Positions 43,773 through 55,737 of a DNA stretch of 64,000 nt are shown here, piece by piece. The DNA lies in NCBI GenBank assembly GCA_004764695.1, contig SMSO01000037.1:1286247-1350246 (forward strand), given 5' to 3'. Position 1 is the stretch's first letter; every line of letters starts with the position of its first letter. The notes under the pieces are model-generated. The model was given only the letters and a program-made list of their open reading frames with translations. It did not search any database and was not told the origin of the DNA. The position numbers and the translations under genes were made by a program. Source of the DNA: Schizochytrium sp. TIO01 (taxonomy: Eukaryota > Sar > Bigyra > Thraustochytrida > Thraustochytriidae).

Positions 43773-46700
43773 TTTGTGATGAGTAAACTTAAAACTAACG
43801 TGTGAAAATCCTTCACCCTGACTAACCAAATCTTGGAGGAAACCCCGCGTTGAACCAGGAAACCTCAAGTACTATTTTCCCTTGGCCATGCGTCTATTAC
43901 AAACTAAGATTGTACCAGTCAAGGCAGAGACAACTATGCCTCAGTAGTTCTGCTCTCTATTTTCGTTCTGAGCCAGGGTTTCGTCTGGCTGTGTGATTCA
44001 GGGGATCGAATCGTTGCTAACTTTCCTTGCCTAGATGCTCTTTGTCGAGCCCTACGAGACTACACTTGCTTCCTTATTTTACAAAGATGTATCTTTGGAC
44101 ACAAACCATTAGATTTCGCACGGTACGAAGTCCGCCTTCGTGCTTCTATGACACAGATTACTGGTTCAGCCGAAGGCCCGCAAACAAGAGAATCCTTCTT
44201 TGAAAACCTGTTTTGGCTTTGTGGACTTGTGTACCTACTGATATATTGGATAAAGTTAGGGTGACTGGTAGCGAATATACTAGAATCACATAATCATCAC
44301 TAAGGAGCAAATATATAGGAATCATATTACTTATGCAATGCAAAACTATGCATTATCAAAAAACTGAGTTAGTTTTTGTATATTGATGCCTTGCCTTAAT
44401 ATATGAGCCTTGGATTGTCTTGACTTGAAAAGTCTTAGATTTTTATTAAGGAAAAAATTGAACGGAATGTAGATCTGCTGTGGAAATTCATGAGAATTGA
44501 AGCATGCGCGCCAAAGCTAGCTATGACTATGACGAAGAGAAGCAGCCATTTCAAAGCGAGCTTAGATCATTATCATTTTGTATAGGGCATGCAGCTGATG
44601 TCCAAACTTTTACGAATGCCATTCTTTACGGGGTTGTAATATTTATAAATTTGAAGGTTAGAATCCTAGTGCGCTATGGCAATTCGAATGAAAAGAATCT
44701 ACGAGCATTTGTACGAGCTAAAAGCATTCACTTTTCGCGTATTCACAAATGAAATCGTCAAAATGATATACCATGATTCTATAAATTCCTGCAGGAGACT
44801 AGGTCAATCGGATACTTTTTAAACATGAAAAACTTCACTGTATGAAATATGGAGTCTTAGTAGTATTATACCGATGATGTTTCAAATTTTACAAAGGTAA
44901 AAATGTTTCTCTCGCCCAGAAGAGGCGCATCCGAGTTTTCAAGTTGCCTGCTTAACATGCAATCGTTTCAGAGGTCATTTTGAAAACTTGGTGCTTGGCC
45001 CGAGCTGCAGTCAGTGATAAAAAAAATTGAATCTGAGTTCATAGGATAGCAGTATGAATGGTTCGTGCATGAGGTGCAATTTTTTTTATTACAAAGGCAG
45101 ATCTCTTACAGATATTTTAGATGAAATCAAGAAACTCTAGTTGTGATAATTATCGAGAATCCTTAACCACATCTTGAGTCACACGGATGCCCGGTTATTG
45201 ACGAGCAGCAGGCGAGTTTTCGCAGTGAAAATGTTACTTTAAAGCTGAATTTATAAGCAGATTGTTCAAAGTCATTTAGATATTATAAGCCTTGGTCCAA
45301 CCGCTGACTCTTATTCATCGGTTACTAAAGCAGATCCCTGGCTCTGTAAGGCAATGTTTTCCTTCTCAACGGTGCCCAAGCAACGTTTATTTGCTAGCTG
45401 ATCTGTCTGCGGTTGACCTTTAGTGATCTGTATTTATTCAAACTAAGTATCAAACATTTCATTCATTTAAAGATAAGTATTATTAAATATATATTTGAGC
45501 TTTCGTCGTCTCATGATACGGGTCGCAGGGAGTCTTCGTGTCCAACAAGGTCAAAGCCGGCTATACACCCAGAATACTTCTTCTCGAGGCAGGACTTAGT
45601 ATTCGGCATTTCTGGGGAGCAAATCTGGAGTCTGGAGACCGTACCAAGCCATCTTGGCACCAATAAAGCGAGGGTTTCTCTCCTGATCATCCTCATTGCC
45701 GAGCATTGTTATTCAGTGGTAACATAGCTAGATTGAGTGCTGGGGCTGCTGTCCAACAAAGGTATCTGCATTTCCAGTGTTGTTGAATAATAATCGCTCA
45801 GCAATAATTGCTTATAGGCGAAGGTGAATTGTCTCTAATTTGGTCATTGCAGCACAGCATCATATCCTTCGAGGCTGGTTGATCGCTCTTTAATTTAATA
45901 ATTCGGGCTCTCTCTTTGGATTTGGACGAATCATTCATTAAGCTTCTATCGTAACGCTAGCTGTAGAAACAGCGCACTTCAATTGAGTTTCATTGAGTTC
46001 CTAACATAAAGCATGGCTTGGCCGGCGAGAAGTCGGGCGTCAGTATACTGCTTGCTATACAGACTGAGTGCAGAAAAGACTCTTCTCCTCACGCACGAGC
46101 TCGGCAGCGACAAACTTGAAACGCCCTGAAGTGCAATAAGGGAGCCTCCTAAGTCGTGAGCAAAGAAGAAAGTTCACGGCCAGTTGAAGTTGCAGAAATG
46201 ACAGCCAATCTTTTTTTGACAGGTTGATTTCAACTTGTTAGTTTTCTGTCGTCCAATATGACAAAGCGAAATTGGCGGCATAAGAGGGGAAAAACTATCA
46301 CGCACTAACGTTTACTAAGACCCCCCAATCCCAGGTCCCGTGAAATTCCACATTCAGCCTTCCGGACCAAACTATGCACGAGGGTGTATCTTGCGAAACC
46401 ATGCTTACTGTGGCAGAAGGTTGGCAGGACAGTGGAAACTTTGGCACAAGTGAGCTATCGTGCTTCTCCACAACTAGGTTATACAGAAAATAATGAACTA
46501 TACTCTGTACTCAAGTGGGGACAAAGCGAGGTGAGGATGGAAGAAAGAAAAGGAAACTAATTAGGTAACTTCGAGTTGGTAGTACCTCTACTCTTCTGCG
46601 TACACATACATACCTATATGCAAAGAATGTAAAACCATGGGAAAATAGCGAGTTTGACGCTAATTGGATTCTTGCGAATCGACAATTTCATCACGAAGAA

Positions 46701-47930
46701 AGACTTCTGCAACTTGAAATAGACCATACGCTCAGCTAGGGATGCAGTTTCAGATGTAGGTGCATCGCATAAACGGCATCGTTATGGTCCGCATCTCTAA
46801 CACTCCGCTCAGAAACTGAAACCAATGGCCTAGCGCTCACGTAAGCACTGGTACACCTTAAAATTTCCCATCACCACGGGAGAAAGGAATTCCATATTCT
46901 ATGAAATAAACACCTAATTTTATTAAATTAAAAAAACACACAGAAGAAGCCATCGAGACTCCAAGTTGCTACAGAAGCCAGGCGGCCGTGGCTGCAGGCT
47001 GTCTTCAATGGCCGGATAGGGACAAGCTAAAGGCGAGCTGCATTTATCTCCCACATATCTCGGCTGTTTCGCGACCCGATGCCAAGCTTAAGGCCATCCG
47101 AATCGATGGGCTCCTCCAGGTCCACTCAAAGAATGCCTTTCCTTTCTTTTCTCTTTGGTGAAAAGAGAAAAGAGAAAAGAAGAAGAATAAATAAGAACGA
47201 ACTTGAACAAAGGTGAACGAACTATTCATTGTGGTTTTTCTTACTTTGTAGAAAGAAAGTGCTGAGACGAATATTTATTGCCGCGCCAGTGCTACAGTAT
47301 TCGTTAGTCCCCCTTGGATAAAGGTGAGCTAAACCTCATTGGAACAGTGCGGAAACTTGCCAAGACCTCGAGTTCTCTTCAAGAGGCCCTCGAGGCCTGG
47401 CAGGCTTTCGCCAATGCCATAGCCTATACGCCTGGGGCCTGAGCCACCTGCTTCAGCTGCTCATTTGAGGCTGCCTCGCTTCTTTTCCTGCGGCCAAAAG
47501 CTGTCTTTGCTGGCCTGAGGATCCGGTTTCTTCTTCTTCTTCATCATCAGCACCTCAAGTCCTAGCGCCTATCTAACTACTTCTACAGCAAGAATGCCAT
47601 CAATTCTCCTCCTTTGTCTTCTTCACGTTTCTGCTACTTTTAATGAATTTGGTTGAATTAAAAACAATAATTAATTTAGAAAACAAATGAACAAATTGAA
47701 TGAATGATGAACGACGAATGACAGATCATAAGAACAGCGATAAGAGTCGAAAGTGATGGGAAAAAGGTCCACGCACCTCGTTTCAACTTTCCATGGGAAA
47801 CCAAAATAGGCTCTGCGTTCGTCCCTGATCGATCGAGGCCATGCTCAGGAGAGTGCCTTTGGGAGCCAAGGTGTCACGAGAACGAGGCATTGCAGAGGGT
47901 GGACGCCTAAGAGAGAGGGCGTCATCAAAT

Positions 47931-47996
47931 GTAATGTGATGTAATGTAATGTAATATAATGTAATGTAATGCAATGTAATGCGATGCGATGCAATA
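47931..47996. repeat. Degenerate (TGTAA)n pentanucleotide repeat
   Basis: About 13 units, starting as TGTAA and drifting to TGCAA and TGCGA at the right end. Confidence 0.9.
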
Positions 47997-48133
47997 ATAA
48001 CCAACTCGCTAATGCTGCCTTAGCAGGGGGTAGGTACTAGGCAGTAGGTAGGTAGGCAGGTAGGACTGCCGCTCACAGAGGACAATTAAGGTCGCTGAGC
48101 AGAGCAGTGAATAAGTGAGGGAGAAGAAAGATC

Positions 48134-48172
48134 AGAAGAAGAAGAAGAAGAAGAAGAAGAAGAAGAAGAAGA
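48134..48172. repeat. (GAA)n microsatellite
   Basis: About 13 perfect GAA units; reads as polyphenylalanine or polyleucine on the minus strand, which is not a gene. Confidence 0.95.
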
Positions 48173-48415
48173 GACCTCGAACAGCGCTCGAAGCAAAGCA
48201 CTCTGGGCCTCGCATGCGAAAGGTACCGGCGTACGCCTCTGCGTGCAAAAGAGGCGTCTGCGCAAGAGAAAGGCCCGATTGAAACGAAGACGACACCTTC
48301 ACGATCCGATTCTTTCTTTTCTCTATCGAAGCTTGGAGCGAACTTGAGAATCCATCCTTCATTCATGAGCTTTTCTTTCTTTTATGGCAGAAGAAAGAGA
48401 AAAGGAAAGAAAGAC

Positions 48416-48421
<6 letters not shown>

Positions 48422-48464
<43 letters not shown>
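48422..48464. repeat. (GA)n microsatellite
   Basis: About 21 perfect GA dinucleotides. Confidence 0.95.
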
Positions 48465-48467
<3 letters not shown>

Positions 48468-48936
48468 TGAACTAACCTGAACTAAGTAAATAAATGGCAC
48501 AGAGTTCTCGTTGACTTGATAACGCCGCGATGAGCTTGCCTTCGACGATACGATACGATTTGGTGATGCTCCAGCGATGATAAATATGGTCGGAGCGCCC
48601 CGGAGTTCTCGCTGCGTGGCCACTCACTTGGTCGGTCAGTCAGTCAGTCAGACATACTCACAGCTTTCGCTCGAAGACCCGCGGTCCCATCAAATGAGCT
48701 CTTCACGGTAGCAGAACTAAAATGGCATGTTTTCTGACGCTTCTTCTTCTTTGTACATTGAGCTCTCTCTCTCTCTCAAGTTCGTTCGTAGGATCGTATA
48801 GGAGAATCAACAAATTGTTTACTCTAAACTTTGTTTATTTTATCCTTGACATTGGCTTCTATGGTGCTACAGAGGCCCTAAGGAGTCCTACACTCATTCC
48901 CTGTTCAAAGAGGATTTCCGCGACACATACATTTTT

Positions 48937-48984
48937 GAAAGAAAGAAAGAAAGAAAGAGAGAAAGAAAGAAAGAAAGAAAGAAA
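48937..48984. repeat. (GAAA)n microsatellite
   Basis: About 12 units with one interruption (GAGA). Same motif class as the long array at 27.1 kb. Confidence 0.92.
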
Positions 48985-49516
48985 TGGCTATTGAACAGAA
49001 AGCACAATACCATAATTGCTAGCACCGAAAGAGCGGAGGAGCGCGGCGAGGAGGCATCCCTCGAGCCCTCCCTCCGCGGAGACGAGCGCCAGGGCCTGCG
49101 CAGTTGACACCGACCAGACCTCCCTCGAGAGCGAGGTCCACTCGGCCGTCTCCCTCGCGGTGCGGTCTCTTCGCGCATGCGCTCATTGGACTCCTTCCCT
49201 CCATAGAAAAAAAGAGAGAAAGCAAGTCCAAGAAAACTATTGAAAAGAGCTCTCTCTCTCTCTCTCTCATACTGATTAGTAAACCTATACATACGAAGGT
49301 CAATCAAATTCGAAGCCGAAGTCGAAGTCGAACTTGAGCTCAAGCTCAAACCCAAATTTGGACTGGAAGCTCGAGGTTCAAGTCAAAGCCAGACTCACAC
49401 TCGAGGTTGGACTTGGACCCACTGGACGCTCGCGTCGAACTCGCACGGGTGCTCTCGGCGGGGTCGTTTGGTTGGCGAGGGGCCCCGGATCCTCTCCCCT
49501 ATAGATCGAAGGCACA

Positions 49517-52444
49517 ATGGAGGCGACGTTTCAAGAGAAGTTCAAAGCCAGGTACCAGCGCAACAACAAGCGTAGCGGGCAGAAGAATATCAGATGCTTC
49601 CCTTCATGCACGCCTCGAGCGCACTCATCTAGTGGCTTTTGTGGACAGCAGGTGACTGTGACGGTGACAGGAGTGGACCCAAACTTGCCTTCATCGTGCA
49701 TCTACAGAGCATGGGGCGAGTTTGTGCAGTGTGGAGCGGATGTACCCATGCAACCTGGGCAGAAGATGCCTCTGAGGAATGCGGACATGAAAGAACGGAG
49801 CCGCGCAAACCCTTTAAGGGATTGGGTGCGCGGAGAGGTCTCCGAGGCAGGCCCAGACAAGATCACGGTCATGGTTAACAGGAGTCTGCTGGGGTGGCAC
49901 TACGGGTGGGTATCGAGCAAGCACACCTGTGATGCAATGCACTGCTTCAAGGTTCACCTGTTCGTGCTCGATCAACCCCGTGAAGAACTTTCATATGTAG
50001 GATCTGTGGAGTCACCAAGCTTTCAACTGTTTTCAAGACGTAGACAAGCCATGATGATGGAAGCTCGAGAGGCGGTGAAAACAGAGCCAAAAGCGAACTC
50101 GGAAAAGCGGGACGCTGATCGGGCAGCCCTTGGGTCTGTGATTCTACCACCGCCCAAGAAACGGCTCAACGTGGACTCCGCTATGCAAATTCGCATGCAG
50201 CGTAACCTCTGTCTTGACAGGCTGGTGCGGCTCATGTTGGTGCGAGGAGGATCCGGCACACGAAGCATGTATGATACAGAGATTGCGGGTGCCACTCTAT
50301 TCCATGCGGAGAACGGAATCGGAGGCACGAAGAATAGCATCAAGGCTGAAAGTGCGGGTGCATCAGCAAATAAGAAAACCGGCAATAAGCGGGGCACGAA
50401 CAGTAACACTAAAGCAACTGGAGAGAATGAAAAAAGCAACCCCAATATTGACAATGATTCTAGATCTTCTCTGCAGCAACAGCAGCAGCAGCAACAACAA
50501 CAACAACGCATGGTAGCACCTGTACCTCCAAGAACAGTCATGATTAAACAAGAGGAGCCACCTATCAAGAGCGAGCACCTCCTTGCAGTAGGCCCAAGCG
50601 CATCTTCTGCTCTGGCAACAACCACCTCAGTAATGAACCAGGAAGACCCTTTTGGCGTCGAGTGGTCGGATCTTGATTTTGCTCCTTTTGAATCCTCTAG
50701 TGGGTCCCCTTTCATGGGACTTGGTGGTGATATCCGCGTAGGAGGAAACACGATGCAGGAACAGGAGTTTGACCGCCTTATTGAAGAAGCTCTCTTTGAC
50801 CCACAGATGATGAATGAAGATGACCCCCAACAGGAGACTAAGGCGCGATCCAGGACTGAGTCCGAACCGTCATCCACTATTGATTTTGAGGAAAATGATG
50901 CTTCGTCAAGCAGAGCAAGATCACAACGAAACAAGTCTGATAATGCGGATGATGATGCATCGATGACAGGTAGTACGCCCAAAGCAGGCGTCTCCGGAGA
51001 AGACTCATCTGAGACGACCAAAAAAAGCGGTGTACCTGCTGAGCTTGCTCAAGCTGAATGGGATTCAGGATGCACCTTTACGCGCAAGTTGGAATTCATC
51101 GTCCGGACGCATGGTTCAGAAGCTACTCAACAAAAGGCAGATCATATTATTGACGTTCTGAAGAAGCTACCAGAACGAATGGTAGCTCATAGTACCAACC
51201 GCCCTGACTTTTTGGCCTTCTTTGCGCGCTGGCGCTCCCAGGAAGGTATTCGTCTCTTACGCGAAGAATTTTCGCGGGGAGAAAACGCTACAGCTAATGA
51301 AGAGGACAATATTATGACAAGCTTTGTTCGTGATGAGGACCTCACCGCACAAAACTCATCTTCGACCATTAGCCCGATGCGAAGTATTTATGCTGAAATG
51401 CGCATCATTTATCGACGTGTGATTCTTGATGCACTGACAAGTTTGGGCGGTGACCCTGACGACTTTGAGGAGACCATGGAGTTGTGTGCAAAATATGGTC
51501 TCTTGTTTGTTGACCCGTACTACCCGCCTTCAAAGCGCGTTGCCGCAATGACCCACCTGGAGCTATATAATTCGCTGGACAAGTTCCGTGATCAAGATTT
51601 CGGTAGCTGCGCGGGTGAATTTCGGAATGAGGAACAACGAAATGCCTGGGTGAATGCATATTGGACTGTACGTAAACGCTCATTTCGGCGTCATTTTGTG
51701 AAGGCTGTCTTGAACGAACACGTCGGCTCCAAGCTCCCAGTAGAGGGGCGCACTGTGCCTCCTGAATTTGACGTTTCTGGAACGTGGGTGCAGACTACCA
51801 CGCGTGATGATGCTCGTGAAGCTGCAGCTTGGGGATTACGTGTAGGTGTTGGTCTTGGTGAACTCTCTGCTCGCCTCTTTGAAAATATGTGGAAGCGTCT
51901 GACTTTAAGAATTAATACTGCAGGGCTCCACTTACAGGGTGAGCGTGTGCTTCTCGCTAACCCTGCAAAACTCTTTCTCCTCGATAAAGTTCCTCGCAAA
52001 TATACTGTTTCAAACCCGCTTCCAATGGCTACCTTTGCCGTGGAGCGTACCTATGTTGCATGGCTCGGCTATGAAGACTCTAATGCCTATTTATATCTTG
52101 TTTTCGGAGGTCGAACGCGCAACGCAAACTTTGAAGAGTACTCAAAGCAAGCCAGATTTATTAACGACGATGAAATTCGCCAAGAAGCGGAGCACGTTCC
52201 TAGATATACAGAAATGCGTATTACTAAACGGTTTCGCGTAGCTGAGGACCACGAAACCATGACCATGGATCACAAGATCCATCTCTTTGATGATGCATCT
52301 GCTCCTCATTGGGAGGATACAGACACGATTGCTAGTCTTTTCAAACCTGATCAAAAATCATGTGTCGTGTCTCTGTGTACCAAATATATCAAGGTTTCTG
52401 ATCAAGGTATTGAGGAGGTTCTTGAGCTTTTGGGAGGAAATTAG
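49517..52444 (+). CDS. Paralogue A of an unrecognised Cys/His-rich, regulator-like family
   Basis: 975 residues from ATG 49517; function not recognised. Residues 5-177 form a domain shared with paralogue B: a basic FK.RYQRNNK..GQKN.RC.P.C start, GFCG, FGEF/WGEF..CG, then GWHYGW...KH.CD..HCF and a closing YVGSV.SP.FQ..SRRRQ. Conserved Cys27, Cys31, Cys42, Cys72, Cys138, Cys143 with His136 and His142 could bind metal. The middle is disordered: PPPKKR (a possible nuclear signal), an 11-Gln run (50474-50506), and an acidic-aromatic stretch DPFGVEWSDLDFAPFE resembling activation domains. The C-terminal half shares DPYYPPS.R.AA..H..LY.SLD.F..QD.GS..G.F..E and a beta-rich GTW... domain with B. A transcription regulator is a reasonable inference, not a demonstrated one. 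Confidence 0.82.
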   Translation: MEATFQEKFKARYQRNNKRSGQKNIRCFPSCTPRAHSSSGFCGQQVTVTVTGVDPNLPSSCIYRAWGEFVQCGADVPMQPGQKMPLRNADMKERSRANPLRDWVRGEVSEAGPDKITVMVNRSLLGWHYGWVSSKHTCDAMHCFKVHLFVLDQPREELSYVGSVESPSFQLFSRRRQAMMMEAREAVKTEPKANSEKRDADRAALGSVILPPPKKRLNVDSAMQIRMQRNLCLDRLVRLMLVRGGSGTRSMYDTEIAGATLFHAENGIGGTKNSIKAESAGASANKKTGNKRGTNSNTKATGENEKSNPNIDNDSRSSLQQQQQQQQQQQRMVAPVPPRTVMIKQEEPPIKSEHLLAVGPSASSALATTTSVMNQEDPFGVEWSDLDFAPFESSSGSPFMGLGGDIRVGGNTMQEQEFDRLIEEALFDPQMMNEDDPQQETKARSRTESEPSSTIDFEENDASSSRARSQRNKSDNADDDASMTGSTPKAGVSGEDSSETTKKSGVPAELAQAEWDSGCTFTRKLEFIVRTHGSEATQQKADHIIDVLKKLPERMVAHSTNRPDFLAFFARWRSQEGIRLLREEFSRGENATANEEDNIMTSFVRDEDLTAQNSSSTISPMRSIYAEMRIIYRRVILDALTSLGGDPDDFEETMELCAKYGLLFVDPYYPPSKRVAAMTHLELYNSLDKFRDQDFGSCAGEFRNEEQRNAWVNAYWTVRKRSFRRHFVKAVLNEHVGSKLPVEGRTVPPEFDVSGTWVQTTTRDDAREAAAWGLRVGVGLGELSARLFENMWKRLTLRINTAGLHLQGERVLLANPAKLFLLDKVPRKYTVSNPLPMATFAVERTYVAWLGYEDSNAYLYLVFGGRTRNANFEEYSKQARFINDDEIRQEAEHVPRYTEMRITKRFRVAEDHETMTMDHKIHLFDDASAPHWEDTDTIASLFKPDQKSCVVSLCTKYIKVSDQGIEEVLELLGGN
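50474..50506 (+). repeat. In-frame CAG/CAA (polyGln) tract in paralogue A
   Basis: Eleven Gln codons, mixed CAG/CAA, in the disordered middle of the protein. Absent from paralogue B, which has an Asn/Ser-rich stretch at a similar place. Confidence 0.95.
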
Positions 52445-53033
52445 GTTAGGACTTTGTTGATATATATATGCATTCTGCTTGAGAAGTTTTTTTCGAGTTT
52501 ACTCGTGATGTTGGATAAATTCGTTCTGCCTTCATAGCTCCTACATTGGTACAAGCGTGTCAAGCACTACAGCAAGAATTGTGAAGCTAGCTTTTGCATA
52601 GCTTGTTTGTTTCCTAAAAGTCATATCTTCTTTTTTTAATTAAAATTTTATTTTTTGAAGGAAAAAAAACTTACCAATCCTTTTTTTTTATCAAAGGCTT
52701 TTGCATATGCAGAACAGGATTTAATTCTATTATGTCATGAGGTCTTTTTCTGTATTATTATATTCTTTTTAAGGGAAAAGGGGGGGAGTAAATGCGATTT
52801 CCTAGCTAGCTAGATTGGGTACCCTATTGATAAGTTTACAAGGTCCTAAATTGCTCTTGAATTTCGGCAGTTAGGGAGGTATTGAATACAGAAAAATGGA
52901 TAAGATACTATAAAATACGAAGCAAGTAATACTATCTTTTTTATTTTAAATAAAAAAGTACAATGAAATGAATTTCCTACTAAGCGACAATTGAAGGAAG
53001 CCACTCGAATGAGGAAATCTCTAGCCGGAAATA
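52445..53033. other. Convergent 3' flanks of paralogues A and B
   Basis: 589 nt, strongly AT-rich with poly(T) and poly(A) runs (52625-52700, 52925-52960). No gene. Confidence 0.5.
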
Positions 53034-55737
53034 TTATAATAGGTCCAAAATCATGTCAGTATCGGTTTGATTAAGGTAGCATCGCATAAACCGATGGCGA
53101 AGTTTCATACCAGTAAACTTCACGTCACATTCCTGATTGAGTGTTGCCAATTCAGTTGTATCGTTCATACGAGGGGTAACCGCGGCACGAGGGAAAATAT
53201 GATACCAATCTTCCATCGTCAAATGCTGACGACTGGGTGAAATTAAAAACTTTTTGTGCACGCGCACCTGTGGCACATCGCCAGGTTTCACATGCTTGCG
53301 GAAAAATAAGGAAAGCTTTTGGGCAGCTTCAGTATTGGGCTCTCCATCACGTCTACGAATAGTATCGCAGGCTAACTCTGAAACAGCATCAGAGAAAAGT
53401 GGACCACCAATTACCACATTGATGCAATGGGTGCCATCTGACTCTACCGAAAGCCATCCCACTATCATTTTATCTTGCGAAAGTGGTTGAACACCAGCAT
53501 ACCCAACAACCATTGGCATAGGGGGTCGCCAGCAGTGGGGCTTTCCTTTGAGGTTTGCGACTAAGCGTGGGTCAGCGAGAAGCATCTGTTGTCCTGAGGA
53601 CGTGAAAGTTTCATCAGTGATTGTAACTTCAATTTTGGAAAGCATTGTCGTGAAAACTCGGTTGTAGAAACCGCCCATATTTACACCTGAGCATACGGAG
53701 AGCAATGCACCAAGAGCCTCATTACCTTGTTTGCACATATCTTCCTCAATAGGACCTACGAGAATCCAGGTGCCGTTAATATCCCATCCGGGACTGACAG
53801 GTGCTTCCCGATCGCGCTCAGAAGAAAGGGCACGTGTACGTTGGTCTGTTACGATACGATCGCAAACGATGCGACGCATAATGCCTCGACGTACGACCAT
53901 GAGATCCTTTGCATACTGTCTTTGCTGCTCGTCATTGATAAACTTTCCCTGGCGCGATCCATAATCTTGCTTCTCAAAATTATCCAAAGACCCATAGAGC
54001 TGCATATGGATGAAAGCAGCTGCACGAGGCGAAGGCGGGTAGTATGGGTCTGGGGTTGCCACACCAAAACGTGCTGCGAGGTCCATAGGTTCAATAAAAG
54101 GAGAAAGGCGTTGGCCTGTTTTTGCAATTGCCGCACTCATGATACGACGAAACTGATGACGAAGCATTCCAAAAATACTTGTCTCATGGTCTGGATCGTT
54201 AAGCTTGGTCGGATCCCAAGTACGGTCCTCACGTTCCGGGGTCCAAGCGAAATTAATTTCACGCTCACGTTCAATCTGAGCTTTGAGTCGCTTCAAACCT
54301 TCGGGGCTTGAAAAGCCGCTAACAACACTGTTAAAAGCACTATTATTCTTAGAGAGACGAATTACACAGTCGGAGATCTTCTCAATACCTTCAAGGATCA
54401 TGTCGATACGTAAGGTGTGGTTTGCAAAACTTGACTCGCGCAAAAGGACCTCGCGCAAATGTTGCATGCCTTCACCAATATCTTTGGTCTTCTTGGCATT
54501 TGCAGATCTTGATGACCCTGACGCGCCACCATTAATGTTCTTATCACTCGAACCGGAATCACTTGCGTCAGCGTCAGTACTATTCCTTTGGTTCCCGTTG
54601 CTCATATTCATTGAGGAGGGCTCCTTATCCCACATATGAGGGTCTACAAAATCAGGTCCATTCAACGCTTCGCCGACGTCCATCTCTAGGCCAAGCATAC
54701 CTGAGTGACTTAGATCTTCGCTTGTAACATTTGACGTGCGATCCGAGTCGTCCCATGTTACATCCGACCCGCTAGTATACTGGAAAATAAAGTAGGTTAG
54801 GCGATCAAGAGTACGATTCTTCATGTACTCCGAAGTAAATGACTCCATCAAAGTATCAAGTACTTTTGAATCCATGGCAACAGAGGCAAGAGCTCGGAGA
54901 GGGACCGAGGTTGCATTATTATTACTGCTGCTAATTGCATTTGAACTATGTTCACTTGCGTTTGGGGCATCATGGGGTGTCGAGGAGCCCGAGTTTACGC
55001 CTGATCCTAACTTTGGAGGGCAAGGGGACATCTGGTTCTGGGCTACCAGCAACAGAACCAAAAGTGCTCATTGGGGTCATGCGAGCCTGCTTTGAGGCAA
55101 GCACAGGTGTGGGTGATTGAAGCCCGGCCTGAGTTACTGTTCGTTTCGAAGTAACGGATGCAGTGTCGCATTGCGAAGCCCCGTCCTTATTGACACCACG
55201 CTGCCGCCTTCGACTGTAAACCTGAAAGACAGGGGAAGATACCGAGCCAACGTAGATTAGTTGGTCGCTATCATTCTTGAGCTTAAAAATGTACGCGCGG
55301 AAGCAGTGGTAGCTATCGCAGGAATGCTTGTTTGCGCGCCAGCCATAATGCCAACCTCCAAGCTGCCGATTAAAGGAAACGGATACTTCAGTTCCATCTT
55401 GCAGGCGAACGTCACCGCTCAGCCATGGGAGCTTGGGCAATGAAGCAGTACGCTCCTTTGATTGTGCTTCCTCGAGAGGAATTGTACCGTTCGGCCTCAT
55501 GAGTTCCTTTGTACCACACACAATGAACTCTCCAAAAGACCGGTACTCCCAGCCGGCTTCCAAAGGTGGAAGATCATGAATGGTACATGTGAGCGCAGTA
55601 CCACAGAAGCCACTGTCGCGATGACCTCCTTTTGAACAAATTGGGTAGCATCGCAAGTTCTTTTGTCCGCCAAATTTGTTGTTGCGTTGGTAGCGCTCTT
55701 TAAATTGATCTTTATTATGCCATGTTGCGCGAAGCAT
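53034..55737 (-). CDS. Paralogue B of the same unrecognised family, with a frame change or short intron
   Basis: Begins at ATG 55737 (MLRATWHNKDQFKERYQRNNK) and ends at 53034. The first frame carries the Cys/His N-terminal domain (RCYPIC, GFCG, GWHYGW, KHSCDSYHCF, YVGSVSSPVFQVYSRRRQ). The second, from about 55031 on, carries an Asn/Ser-rich linker, a helical segment, DPYYPPSPRAAAFIHMQLYGSLD and the beta-rich C-terminal domain beginning WDINGTW. Two ways to join them: an intron from 55137 to 55032 (donor ACA|GTAACT, acceptor AACCAG|ATG, phase 0 on both sides, 106 nt), giving about 865 residues, or a one-base error between 54970 and 55070. B lacks the polyGln and acidic-aromatic region of A. 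The two genes are tail to tail and clearly diverged outside the shared domains. Confidence 0.8.
55032..55137 (-). other. Candidate short intron in paralogue B
   Basis: GTAACT...CCAG, 106 nt, phase 0 at both ends and connecting the two long frames. The donor is weaker than the GTAAGT of the two clear introns in this window, so an indel remains possible. Confidence 0.45.

Larger units (their letters stand above)
43773..49516. other. 5.7-kb intergenic region dense in simple repeats
   Basis: No gene I can support; ORFs are under 110 codons and lack domains, apart from a 153-codon minus-strand frame (48894-49355) that runs through simple repeats. The right third (47.9-49.45 kb) concentrates microsatellites: TGTAA-type (47931-47996), TAGG (48030-48064), GAA (48134-48172), GA (48422-48464), TCAG (48631-48652), CT (48763-48777), GAAA (48937-48984) and CT (49250-49268). 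It forms the shared upstream flank of VPS26C and paralogue A. Confidence 0.5.

Noticed and set aside
50023-51021. 332-codon minus-strand ORF opposite paralogue A
   Set aside because: Low-complexity Ser/Cys/Leu-rich antisense of a conserved gene; its polyCys run is the antisense of the CAG/CAA tract.
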